From assembly GCA_012523775.1 (NCBI GenBank), contig JAAYTK010000095.1, positions 1 to 41,619 of the forward strand: a stretch of DNA of 41,619 nt. The letters are read 5' to 3'. The notes under the pieces are model-generated. The model did not search any database. It was not told the DNA's origin and saw only the letters and a program-made list of their open reading frames with translations. Position 1 is the first letter of the stretch; every line of letters begins with the position of its first letter. Source of the stretch: Clostridiales bacterium. GTDB taxonomy: Bacteria > Bacillota > Clostridia > Lachnospirales > Lachnospiraceae. The position numbers and the translations under genes were made by a program. This document shows positions 24,874 to 33,305 of this stretch, piece after piece.

Positions 24874-25521
24874 TTATCTTGAATTTAAAATATCCTGTAG
24901 CTTGATTAACAGTTTTTCTTTATCCCGAATATCGGTAGAGGATATCTTGTCCATAAGCTGATTAAATTTATTTAATAGCCCCTGTTCCATATAGATTTTT
25001 CCCAGCAGCTCATAGGTTTTGTGAACATCTGTCTGACACTCTAATGCGGTCTCCAACACAGAGAGAGCTTCCTTATGATAGCCTGTCAAATACAGACGTT
25101 CACCCCATTTATGAAGAGTAGTTGTAAGCAGAATGTAATTATTATCATATTCGGACAATTTTTTTATATTTGAAACACCATATTTTAACTTTAACTCAGT
25201 ATTAGAAAAGCCGCTTAAATTGAGAATTTTTTTATCGGATTGTGAGAGAATAGTATCACGGTATGAATTAACTGACGGATCGGGATTATTATCCAGGGGA
25301 AGCCTGTCAAAAGGAATGGTTATATAATCCATATCGGATATATCGGTTTTTCGGGTATGATTTGCCTGATACTCTCTGTTCCAGAATTCATCCATGGCTT
25401 TTCTTGAATATTTATCGTTCTTTCGGATTTCATAATTCAACCAAAGGACAAATATAATAACAAGACTCAACGAAACAATATGAACCACAGGGTTTACACG
25501 ACCTTTCCATATAAAAAACAA
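24874..25521 (-). CDS. Membrane-anchored TPR-like protein, unknown function
   Basis: A 215-residue protein with one N-terminal TM (about 11-28, VVHIVSLSLVIIFVLWLNY), a charged linker, and C-terminal helices with TPR spacing (LTGYHKEALSVLETALEC, TYELLGKIYMEQGLLNKF). It is probably membrane-tethered; topology is not settled by the sequence. The apparent start is TTG with no good Shine-Dalgarno sequence, but a TATAAT on the minus strand (25548-25543) sits about 22 bases upstream, suggesting a very short leader. A later in-frame GTG would cut into the TM. No homologue was recognised. Confidence 0.65.
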   Translation of the reverse strand: MFFIWKGRVNPVVHIVSLSLVIIFVLWLNYEIRKNDKYSRKAMDEFWNREYQANHTRKTDISDMDYITIPFDRLPLDNNPDPSVNSYRDTILSQSDKKILNLSGFSNTELKLKYGVSNIKKLSEYDNNYILLTTTLHKWGERLYLTGYHKEALSVLETALECQTDVHKTYELLGKIYMEQGLLNKFNQLMDKISSTDIRDKEKLLIKLQDILNSR

Positions 25522-25565
25522 TAATGTTATATGTAGTACTATATTATAAAAAAGAAGGTGAAAGC

Positions 25566-25673
25566 ATGATTAATTGGCATAGCAGGAAGACGAGAAAAAT
25601 AATATCTACCGTTATTATTATAATTCTTATTCTTTCAATGACATTGCCTGTAATACTCAGTATGTTTAAATAA
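25566..25673 (+). CDS. 35-residue membrane peptide
   Basis: ATG follows AAGAAGGTGAAAGC, a good ribosome site. The product is a short basic N-terminus (MINWHSRKTRKI) and a single hydrophobic helix (about residues 13-33, rich in Ile), ending in a Phe-Lys tail. It sits between a divergent TPR-like gene and the VanW gene promoter. Small membrane peptides of this kind are common in Clostridia and mostly uncharacterised. Whether it is translated depends on comparative or expression data. Confidence 0.5.
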   Translation: MINWHSRKTRKIISTVIIIILILSMTLPVILSMFK

Positions 25674-25715
25674 TATACATAATTCGATTAGAATTGTCAA
25701 TGAAGCAAGATTTTC

Positions 25716-25743
25716 TTGATTCTTCCCGCATTTATGATACAAT
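25716..25743 (+). promoter_or_regulatory. Extended -10 promoter for the vanW-like gene
   Basis: TTGATT (25716-25721), 16-base spacer, TACAAT (25738-25743) with TG-A directly upstream. The leader to the gene is about 120 bases. Confidence 0.55.
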
Positions 25744-25868
25744 AGGAAGAAATCCTTCAGCAGGTATAATAATTATATATTATAAATCATAAAACACCAA
25801 AGAAAATAATTAAGGAGACGTATGAGAATTATTTTATGTTATCTTAAAATCAGAAAGGGAGGATGAAC

Positions 25869-27392
25869 ATGAAAAGGCGCATGACTTATTACTATACAGT
25901 AATAGTCTTATCCATTTCCTTTGTACTGTTTGGGAAAGCCTTTTATGCATATGCAGCTGAGAATAAAACGATAACAAAGGGTGTTTTTATTGATGAAGTT
26001 GACGTAAGCGGTATGACAACTGAAGAGGCTGAAGAGGCGGTTGATGAGTTTGTTAATGAATTAAGAAAAAAGGAACTTATAATCAGGGTTGATGAAAACA
26101 GCGTAACTACAACCTTGGGTGATTTGGGATATTCCTATAAGCTGAATAATGTAATTGAACAGGCACTTGAGCTTGGGACAACCGGGAATCTGATAAAGAG
26201 ATATAAGGATCTTAAGGATGTCGCTTATGAAGGGATAACTTATCCTTTGGAGTTTTATTTGGACGAGTACAGTGTCAGGGAGTTGGTATCCACTAAGGTA
26301 TCTGAGTTTAATAAGGAACCTGTAAATGCCACTGTATCCATAAATAAAGGCAAGTTGGTCTACACAGACCATATTCTTGGAAAAAAGGTGGATGTTGAAG
26401 CCACAGTATTAAATATAGTGGACATAATAACAAATTCGTGGGATAGGGATAATATTGTACTCGATGCTTATATGGAGGATGTTGTTCCTATTTACACCAG
26501 AGATGTTGTTGAACTTTGCAATACGATTTTAGGAAGCTTTACCACCGAATATGCTGATTCTGCGGAAGGACGTGCGGCAAATCTGGCAAACGGTGCAAGG
26601 CTGATTAATAATACAGTGCTTTATCCCGGAGAGATATTTTCCGGTTATGAGCATTTGGCGCCCTTTACGGCAAAGAACGGTTATTTCGTGGCCGGGGCAT
26701 ATTCAAAAGGAAAGGTTATAGACAGTGTCGGAGGAGGGGCCTGTCAGGTCACAACCACATTATATAATGCAGCCTTAGAGGCTGAATTAGAAATTGTACA
26801 AAGACACGAGCATTCAATGACCATAAGCTATGTGAATTTATCAAGAGACGCAGCTATTGCCGGAACTTACAAGGATTTAAAATTTAAGAATAATACAGAT
26901 GTTCCGATATTAATACAGGCATATACAAAGGGACGTAAAATCACATTTAATATCTGGGGACATGAAACCAGGGATACTGAAAACAGAAGAATTGAATATG
27001 TGACCAGAATATTATCCGAGACAGCACCACCACCGGATGTGGTAGAGGAGGATCCTACAAAGCCGGTAACCTATAAGAAGGTAACCCAGTCTGCTCATAC
27101 AGGCTATAAAACGGAGCTATACAAAGTTGTATATGAAAATGACATAGAAGTTAGCAGAACTCTTGTTAATAAAAGCTATTATGCTCCTGCTCCTCGATAT
27201 ATAACTGTCGGAACCAAGAAGGTTGATGAGACTCCTGAGCCTGAGGGTGCCGATAATGCCGATGACGATGTTGATGAACAGGATAATAAATCAGATGCAA
27301 CTCAGGATGATACTGATGTTTCTGATGAACAGTATGAGGATGATATCTATTGGGATCCCGAATGGGACGAGGAGGGTCCGGAAGATGAATAA
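25869..27392 (+). CDS. VanW-family protein with G5 domain
   Basis: Exported, probably cell-wall-associated protein. A signal peptide/TM (about 5-28, TYYYTVIVLSISFVLFGKAFYA) is followed by a peptidoglycan-binding-4-like domain (about 35-200), the VanW domain (about 220-370, with LINNTVLYPGEIFS and GGGACQVTTTLYNAAL), a G5-type segment (VTYKKVTQSAHTGYKTEL), and a highly acidic tail rich in Asp and Glu. Start 25869 is chosen over ATG 25863 because GGGAGG directly abuts the latter. VanW proteins are common in Lachnospiraceae without known activity; vancomycin resistance should not be assumed. Followed after 24 bases by the AIR-synthase-like gene. Confidence 0.88.
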   Translation: MKRRMTYYYTVIVLSISFVLFGKAFYAYAAENKTITKGVFIDEVDVSGMTTEEAEEAVDEFVNELRKKELIIRVDENSVTTTLGDLGYSYKLNNVIEQALELGTTGNLIKRYKDLKDVAYEGITYPLEFYLDEYSVRELVSTKVSEFNKEPVNATVSINKGKLVYTDHILGKKVDVEATVLNIVDIITNSWDRDNIVLDAYMEDVVPIYTRDVVELCNTILGSFTTEYADSAEGRAANLANGARLINNTVLYPGEIFSGYEHLAPFTAKNGYFVAGAYSKGKVIDSVGGGACQVTTTLYNAALEAELEIVQRHEHSMTISYVNLSRDAAIAGTYKDLKFKNNTDVPILIQAYTKGRKITFNIWGHETRDTENRRIEYVTRILSETAPPPDVVEEDPTKPVTYKKVTQSAHTGYKTELYKVVYENDIEVSRTLVNKSYYAPAPRYITVGTKKVDETPEPEGADNADDDVDEQDNKSDATQDDTDVSDEQYEDDIYWDPEWDEEGPEDE

Positions 27393-27416
27393 GGTTACTA
27401 TTATAGGAGGCAGCTT

Positions 27417-28400
27417 ATGAAATTAGGTAAGATACCGGAGGCTGTTCTAAAAAGATCTGTGTTAAAGCAAATTAAACACAGAAGGCAAGAGGTACTGTTA
27501 GGACCTGCTATTGGGGAGGATTGTAGTGTATTAGCGATTAATGATGAAGAGGTTTTAGTTATGTCCACAGATCCCATTACGGGAACTGTTCAGGACATCG
27601 GAACACTTGGTGTTCATATTACTGCTAATGACATTGCTTCCAGTGGCGCTGAGGTAATAGGAATAATGCTTTCTGTATTATTGCCTGAGAATACATCCGA
27701 AGCCGAGCTGAAGAGTCTGATGTATGATATAGATAAGGTTTGTGAACAGCTACAAATAGAGGTTCTTGGAGGACATACAGAGGTAACTAAGACTGTAAAC
27801 CAACCCATTATAACCGTGACCGGTATTGGAAAGATGAAGAAATCAGATTTGGTTAAAACATCGGGGGCCAGACCGGGACATGAAATAGTAATGACTAAAT
27901 GGGCCGGACTGGAAGGAACCGCAATCCTCGCCAGGGCAAAGGAACAGGAACTGCTAATCAGATATCCCGCAAGTTTTATACGTGAGGCACAAGCATTGCT
28001 GGATTACATATCTGTTGTTCCTGAATCAAAAATAGCAATGAATGTTGGTGTGGCTTCAATGCATGATGTAACCGAAGGTGGAATCTTTGGGGCATTATGG
28101 GAAATAGGTGCGGCATCAAAGGTTGGACTCGAGGTTGATTTACAGAAAATACAGTTAAGACAGGAAACGGTGGAAATCTGTGAGTACTTCAACCTTAATC
28201 CTTATATGCTGATATCAAGCGGATGTATGTTGATAGTTACCGACAATGCCAATCTGCTGGTTGACAGACTTAATGAGGAAGGCATAGCAGCTGCTGTAAT
28301 CGGACGTATTACACAGGGTAATGACAGAGTAATTATTAACGGTGATGAACGAAGGTATTTGGAGCCACCTAAGGCTGATGAGTTATATAAAGTAATGTAG
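27417..28400 (+). CDS. AIR synthase-like protein (PurM/HypE/ThiL superfamily)
   Basis: Stand-alone ATP-binding protein with the superfamily fold: GPAIGEDCSVLAI near 29-41 for the first conserved Asp, TDPITGTVQDIGTLGVHITANDIASSGA for the substrate/ATP region, and GGHTEVT near 119-125. The C-terminal domain has MHDVTEGGIFGALWEIG. No hyp, sel or pur genes are adjacent, so it is not assignable as HypE, SelD or PurM; length (327) is nearest HypE/AIRS-related proteins. ATG follows ATAGGAGG. It starts just behind the VanW gene. Confidence 0.8.
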   Translation: MKLGKIPEAVLKRSVLKQIKHRRQEVLLGPAIGEDCSVLAINDEEVLVMSTDPITGTVQDIGTLGVHITANDIASSGAEVIGIMLSVLLPENTSEAELKSLMYDIDKVCEQLQIEVLGGHTEVTKTVNQPIITVTGIGKMKKSDLVKTSGARPGHEIVMTKWAGLEGTAILARAKEQELLIRYPASFIREAQALLDYISVVPESKIAMNVGVASMHDVTEGGIFGALWEIGAASKVGLEVDLQKIQLRQETVEICEYFNLNPYMLISSGCMLIVTDNANLLVDRLNEEGIAAAVIGRITQGNDRVIINGDERRYLEPPKADELYKVM

Positions 28401-28466
28401 TATATATAAAAAACAAACCGGCTTGTTTACAAGCAACTACAAGGTTGGAAAAGAGAGGGATCAGGG

Positions 28467-28949
28467 ATGAGAGAAAAGATACTATTGGCAATTGATAAGA
28501 ATAGTAAATTGTCTGTCGAGGATTTAGCGATTATGCTTGGGTCCAGTGAGGAAGAGGTAAGTACTGTTTTAAAGCAGTTGGAAGATGAGCATATTATATG
28601 TGGATATCCAACCTTGATAAACTGGGATAAGGTTAAATGTGAAAGAGTTACTGCATTGATTGAAGTTAAGGTTACTCCTCAAAGAGGCTTGGGATTCGAT
28701 AAAATAGCAGAGAGAATCTATCAATTTGATGAGGTGCAATCGGTTTATCTAATGTCCGGAGGATTTGACTTAACTGTTATTATCGAAGGCAAGACAATGA
28801 GAGAGGTTGCTAATTTCGTAGCGGCAAAGCTGGCGCCTATGGAAGCGGTACAAAGCACAGCTACTCATTTTGTACTTAAAAAATATAAAGAGCACGGTCT
28901 GCCTCTGGTACAGGCTAAGCAGGACGAAAGGATGTTGATTAGCCCTTGA
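28467..28949 (+). CDS. Lrp/AsnC-family transcriptional regulator
   Basis: An N-terminal helix-turn-helix (about 4-50, LSVEDLAIMLGSSEEEVSTVLKQL) is followed by an effector-binding RAM-like domain (about 65-145, VTALIEVKVTPQRG, VYLMSGGFDLTVIIEG). ATG after GAGAGGGA. The TGA stop overlaps the TTG start of the aminotransferase (TTGA), so the two are translationally coupled; it likely senses an amino acid related to that enzyme. A short perfect hairpin (GCTTGT/ACAAGC, 28421-28434) lies in its leader and could be an operator. Confidence 0.9.
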   Translation: MREKILLAIDKNSKLSVEDLAIMLGSSEEEVSTVLKQLEDEHIICGYPTLINWDKVKCERVTALIEVKVTPQRGLGFDKIAERIYQFDEVQSVYLMSGGFDLTVIIEGKTMREVANFVAAKLAPMEAVQSTATHFVLKKYKEHGLPLVQAKQDERMLISP

Positions 28950-30121
28950 GAAATCCATTATCAAAAAATGTAGTTAATATAAAGCCATCAGGAATAAGAA
29001 AATTCTTTGATATTGTTACCGAAATGAAGGATGCCATATCACTCGGTGTTGGCGAGCCTGATTTTGATACGCCTTGGCATATAAGGGAGGAAGGCATATA
29101 TTCATTGGAAAAAGGAAGAACCTTCTATACATCAAATTCGGGTCTTAAGGAATTGAGGATGGAGATATGTCATTATCTACATAGGAGATTCAATTTGCAA
29201 TATGACTACGAGCACGAGACTGTTGTTACTGTAGGCGGAAGCGAAGCAATAGACTTAGCACTTCGTGCCATGGTTGACCCCGGTGATGAAGTGCTGATTC
29301 CTCAACCATGCTTTGTGTCTTATTATCCCTGTACTGTTCTTTCAGGTGGAGTGCCCGTAGTAATAGAGTTAAAAGAGGAAAATAATTTTAAACTTACAAG
29401 AAGCGAGCTTTTATCTTCAATAACTGATAAAACCAAGATATTAATTCTACCTTTCCCTAATAATCCTACGGGAGCGGTCATGGACTATGATGATTTAAAG
29501 GATATTGTCGATATAATTATAGAGAAGGATCTGTATGTAATTTCTGATGAAATATATTCGGAGCTTTCTTATGGAGAAAAGCATGTGTCGATAGCTTCTT
29601 TCCCCGGAATGAGGGAGCGTACAATTGTCATTAACGGATTTTCAAAATCCTATGCCATGACGGGCTGGAGACTTGGATATGCTGCCGGTCCGGCTCTTAT
29701 AATAGAGCAGATGACAAAAATACATCAGTATGCTATAATGTGTGCTCCTACAACAAGTCAGTATGCTGCTATTGAGGCATTGAAAAACGGAGATTCCGAT
29801 GTTGAGATGATGAAGGATGCATATGATAAGCGCAGAAGATATCTTGTGCATGCCTTTAATAATATTGGACTTAAATGCTTCGAGCCTTTTGGAGCGTTTT
29901 ACGTATTTCCGTGTATCAAGAGCTTAAATATGACTTCAGAAGAATTTGCCACACAATTATTGCTGGAAGAGAAGGTGGCTGTTGTACCCGGAACCGCTTT
30001 TGGAGATTGCGGAGAGGGATATTTAAGAATTTCCTATGCATATTCAATAGATAATATTAAAATAGCAATGGAGAGAATCGAAAGATTTGTCAGTAAGCAT
30101 TTACCAATGACGAACCGATAA
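28946..30121 (+). CDS. PLP-dependent class I/II aminotransferase
   Basis: Fold-type I aminotransferase for an aspartate- or aromatic-type amino acid. Catalytic Lys234 lies in GFSKSYAMTGWRLGYA, N173 in PNNPTG, D201 and Y204 in DEIYSEL, and a C-terminal Arg in YLRISYA. The 391 residues are typical. The start is TTG at 28946, overlapping the regulator stop; no in-frame ATG exists for about 25 codons and the N-terminus is conserved from MRNPLSKNV. Pairing with an Lrp gene is a recurrent Clostridia arrangement. Substrate is not resolved. Confidence 0.92.
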   Translation: MRNPLSKNVVNIKPSGIRKFFDIVTEMKDAISLGVGEPDFDTPWHIREEGIYSLEKGRTFYTSNSGLKELRMEICHYLHRRFNLQYDYEHETVVTVGGSEAIDLALRAMVDPGDEVLIPQPCFVSYYPCTVLSGGVPVVIELKEENNFKLTRSELLSSITDKTKILILPFPNNPTGAVMDYDDLKDIVDIIIEKDLYVISDEIYSELSYGEKHVSIASFPGMRERTIVINGFSKSYAMTGWRLGYAAGPALIIEQMTKIHQYAIMCAPTTSQYAAIEALKNGDSDVEMMKDAYDKRRRYLVHAFNNIGLKCFEPFGAFYVFPCIKSLNMTSEEFATQLLLEEKVAVVPGTAFGDCGEGYLRISYAYSIDNIKIAMERIERFVSKHLPMTNR

Positions 30122-30143
30122 AAGATACTCAGGAGGTACTAGA

Positions 30144-30614
30144 ATGGCTACAATAAGTGTAGAGCATATTAACCCCTTTTTAATTGCATCCTCGAATATT
30201 TTAAAACAAATGTGTTTTATTGAACCGAAGGTTGAAAAGCCCTACATAAGGGAACCAATATTCTTGGATAATACTCTTCTAATTATTATAGGCTTTACAG
30301 GAAAAATGAAGGGGCAGGTCATGATATCATTTGAATATGATATTGCGCTTGACATTGCTTCAAAAATGATAATGATGCCTTTAGAAGAGTTGGACGATTT
30401 TGCAAAGAGTGCTATTAGTGAGCTTGGAAATATGATACTTGGCAATGCGGCCACCATATTTTCAACACAGGGTATCAATATAGACATAACACCGCCGACG
30501 ATAGGAACCGGCACTATGTCATTCTCCTATACATATACGAAAAACATATGTATTCCCTTTGTATATGAAGATAATAAAAGGATAGATATTAATATAGCGG
30601 TTAAGGGTGATTAA
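30144..30614 (+). CDS. cheX: CheX-type chemotaxis phosphatase
   Basis: Predicted CheY-P phosphatase that dampens chemotaxis signalling. The family active-site helix is visible as ISELGNMILGNAAT, with E93 and N96 spaced as in CheX/CheC. The 156 residues and the final beta strand RIDINIAVKG match the family. No other chemotaxis or flagellar gene lies in the window, so it is isolated; it may serve another response-regulator system. ATG follows AGGAGG. trmL starts 3 bases after its stop. Confidence 0.8.
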   Translation: MATISVEHINPFLIASSNILKQMCFIEPKVEKPYIREPIFLDNTLLIIIGFTGKMKGQVMISFEYDIALDIASKMIMMPLEELDDFAKSAISELGNMILGNAATIFSTQGINIDITPPTIGTGTMSFSYTYTKNICIPFVYEDNKRIDINIAVKGD

Positions 30615-30617
30615 AGC

Positions 30618-31115
30618 TTGAATATAATATTGTTAGAACCGGAGATTCCGGCAAATACAGGTAATATAGGCAGAACCTGTGTAGCTACAGGCACAAGACT
30701 ACACTTAATTGAGCCGATGGGATTTCGTATTAATGAAAAGCAGATTAAGAGAGCCGGTCTTGACTACTGGAAGGATTTAGACGTAACCATATATGACAGT
30801 TATAATGATTTTTTAGCAGCAAACAATAATCCTAAGATTTATATGGCCACAACAAAAGCAGTCAAATCATATACTCAGATAAGATATGAACCGGACTGCT
30901 TTCTTATGTTTGGTAAAGAAAGTGCAGGAATTCCCGAAGAACTGCTGTTGGCTAATAAGGAAAACTGTATCCGTATTCCTATGGTAGGGGATATAAGGTC
31001 CCTGAATCTAGGTAATTCAGTGGCAATAATTCTGTATGAGGCCTTAAGGCAAAACGGCTTTCCGGGCATGAATACCATGGGTATGCTCCATAACCATAGT
31101 TGGAGTGATACTTAG
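30618..31115 (+). CDS. trmL: tRNA (cytidine/uridine-34-2'-O)-methyltransferase TrmL
   Basis: SPOUT-class SAM enzyme methylating the wobble ribose of tRNA-Leu isoacceptors. The trefoil-knot motifs are clear: EPEIPANTGNIGRTC, FGKESAGIPEELL and IRIPMVGDIRSLNLGNSVAI. TTG start, eight bases after AAGGGTG, gives the canonical MNIILLEPEIP. 165 residues, normal. Its stop lies only 4 bases from the stop of the convergent histidine kinase gene. Confidence 0.95.
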   Translation: MNIILLEPEIPANTGNIGRTCVATGTRLHLIEPMGFRINEKQIKRAGLDYWKDLDVTIYDSYNDFLAANNNPKIYMATTKAVKSYTQIRYEPDCFLMFGKESAGIPEELLLANKENCIRIPMVGDIRSLNLGNSVAIILYEALRQNGFPGMNTMGMLHNHSWSDT

Positions 31116-31119
31116 ATTT

Positions 31120-32538
31120 CTATTCGGATGTCTTTGTCAGCGAGAAGATAAATTCTGTTCCGACTCCCTCTGTACTAATAACATTGATATTCTCATTATG
31201 GGCTTGGATTATTTCCTTTGAAATGGTCAGACCAAGGCCCGTACCTTTCTTATCCCTTCCTCTGGATGCATCAGTCTTATAAAAGCGGTCCCATATTTTT
31301 TTAATTGACTCCTTGGGGATACCGATTCCGTAATCCTTAATTGATACAAATAACTTGTCTCCCTTTTCCTCAGTAGAAACCTTAATCTGTGAATTATTAT
31401 GACTGAATTTTATTGCATTGTCTATCAGGTTATACAACACCTGCTGAATTTTTCCTATATCTGCATCAACAAAGGTTTCATCAGCTGAAAAGACCAGGTT
31501 AAGCGTTATTTTTTTAGCTCTGCAGGCACCCTCAAAGCTCTCTGCTGTCTTCTTTATAATTTGGTTTATATCAAAGGACACTATGTCAAGGAGAGTGCTT
31601 CGGGTATCGAATCTGTTAAGCTCCAGCAGCCCGGAAGTTAGCTTATTTAGTCGCTCAGTCTCATCGACAATTATACCTAAATATTTATCCTGCATATCTG
31701 TTGGAATTGTACCGTCCATGATTGCTTCGGCATAGCCCTTAATGGAGGTTAAGGGTGATCTGAAATCGTGGGAAATGTTTGCCACAAATTTCTTCTGATA
31801 ATCGTCCAGCATACTGATTTCTTCGGCCATATAGGATATGGCGGCGCTGAGGTCTTTGAATTCATTAAGTCCCTTAGTATTTATCTTGTAATTATAGTTA
31901 CCGGAGCTGTATTCCTTTGCTGCTTTCATTAAGTTTGTCAATGGCTTTGCTGTTATAAAGTATATATATAAAAATATCAAGAGCAGCAACGGAAAGAACA
32001 AAAGGAAGCATATATTTATTACATCAAGATAGATATTCGCTTTGTTTTGAATGTCCTTCATAGGAGAATGAAGGACTATATATCCCCGTAGCTGAAAGTT
32101 ATAATCTATTCTATATACGACACTTAGCATAGGCTCGGGAAGCAAATCTTTTAGTATAGTATTTTCGGACATATTTCTATTTAGAAACTCAGGGTCTATG
32201 TCATTTATATTTACATCGGGAGGATTTGTCACATTTGAGGAATCGGCAACAATACTTCCATCCCTGTTTACAATCCAGACCCGAATATTCAAATAGGAGT
32301 CTATGGAAGCGAACTGGGATGCAAGATTATCTAATGTTATATCCTCTTCAAAAAAGTTGCCTCTATATGCGTTGGAGATCAATGAAGCTTCTTTATACAG
32401 AAGATTGAATTGATCCTTTTTAAGTCTGTTTTCCAACAGAGACATACCGTATGTATTTAAGAATACGAAGACAGCCACGACGGAAACGAGAAAGCATATG
32501 ATTAGCCTTGACCATAGAGTCTTTTTCATGATGTGCAC
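31120..32538 (-). CDS. Membrane sensor histidine kinase
   Basis: Senses an unknown external signal and phosphorylates the adjacent response regulator. TM1 about 10-30, outer sensor domain about 31-170, TM2 about 171-195, a HAMP-like linker, HisKA with phosphorylated H257 in ANISHDFRSPL, and the ATPase with N-box LYNLIDNAIKFSHN, G1 DYGIGIPKE and G2 GTGLGLTIS. Start is GTG at 32538, four bases after AAGGAGG; an in-frame ATG nine bases on is possible. The architecture resembles PhoR/ResE/WalK-type kinases. Encoded 18 bases after the regulator. Confidence 0.93.
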   Translation of the reverse strand: MHIMKKTLWSRLIICFLVSVVAVFVFLNTYGMSLLENRLKKDQFNLLYKEASLISNAYRGNFFEEDITLDNLASQFASIDSYLNIRVWIVNRDGSIVADSSNVTNPPDVNINDIDPEFLNRNMSENTILKDLLPEPMLSVVYRIDYNFQLRGYIVLHSPMKDIQNKANIYLDVINICFLLFFPLLLLIFLYIYFITAKPLTNLMKAAKEYSSGNYNYKINTKGLNEFKDLSAAISYMAEEISMLDDYQKKFVANISHDFRSPLTSIKGYAEAIMDGTIPTDMQDKYLGIIVDETERLNKLTSGLLELNRFDTRSTLLDIVSFDINQIIKKTAESFEGACRAKKITLNLVFSADETFVDADIGKIQQVLYNLIDNAIKFSHNNSQIKVSTEEKGDKLFVSIKDYGIGIPKESIKKIWDRFYKTDASRGRDKKGTGLGLTISKEIIQAHNENINVISTEGVGTEFIFSLTKTSE

Positions 32539-32556
32539 CTGCCCTCCTTAATAGTT

Positions 32557-33270
32557 TTATCTTCTCGAGTTTCGTACCTCGAATTTATAACCTATGCCCC
32601 ATACGGTAGCAATACCCCAATCACTATGGTCTTTTATCTTTTCCCTTAGTCTTTTGATGTGCACATCGACCGTTCGGGTATCTCCATAGTATTCGTATCC
32701 CCATATATGGTCAAGTAGCTGTTCTCTTGTAAATACCTGATTAGGATTTGATGCCAGGAAATAAAGCAACTCCAGCTCCTTTGGAGGCATCTCTATATTC
32801 TTGCCATAATACTGTACAGAATAGTTGCTGATATTAATTAGTAAATCAGTGTACTTAACATATTCACCGGTTGGAGTCTCCTCTATATCCTCGTCTATTG
32901 TCGGATTAAATCTTCTAAGAACCGCACGAACTCTGGCAACCAGCTCTTTAGAATCGAAGGGCTTGATTATATAATCATCAGCACCAAGCTCTAAACCCAG
33001 GACTTTATCAAAAATTTCGCCCTTTGCAGATAACATAATAATAGGCACCTTTGAGATTCTTCTAAGCTCTCTGCACACCTCATATCCATCGATTCCCGGA
33101 AGCATAAGGTCCAGCAGAACGAGGTTTGGGTGGTATGTGCTAAATTCCTGTATTGCTGCTTCTCCATCATGAACTATTTTCGTATCAAAGCATTCCTTTG
33201 TAAGATAAAGGGCAATCAGTTCGGCTATATTTACATCATCATCTACAATAAGAATTTTCTGTTTTAACAT
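32557..33270 (-). CDS. OmpR/PhoB-family response regulator
   Basis: Receiver domain (phospho-acceptor D54 in LLDLMLPG, acidic pair in IVDDD, conserved Lys in IIMLSAKG) with a winged-helix DNA-binding domain (RTVDVHIKRLREKI, then GYKFEV). Start 33270 follows AGGAGG and six spacer bases and gives the usual MLKQKILIVDDD; an in-frame upstream codon at 33288 is not needed. The output is probably transcription activation. The pair resembles PhoP/ResD-type systems, but nothing here identifies the regulon. Confidence 0.95.
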   Translation of the reverse strand: MLKQKILIVDDDVNIAELIALYLTKECFDTKIVHDGEAAIQEFSTYHPNLVLLDLMLPGIDGYEVCRELRRISKVPIIMLSAKGEIFDKVLGLELGADDYIIKPFDSKELVARVRAVLRRFNPTIDEDIEETPTGEYVKYTDLLINISNYSVQYYGKNIEMPPKELELLYFLASNPNQVFTREQLLDHIWGYEYYGDTRTVDVHIKRLREKIKDHSDWGIATVWGIGYKFEVRNSRR

Positions 33271-33305
33271 ACCAATCCTCCTAAACAAATAAATATCTAA
33301 ACAAC

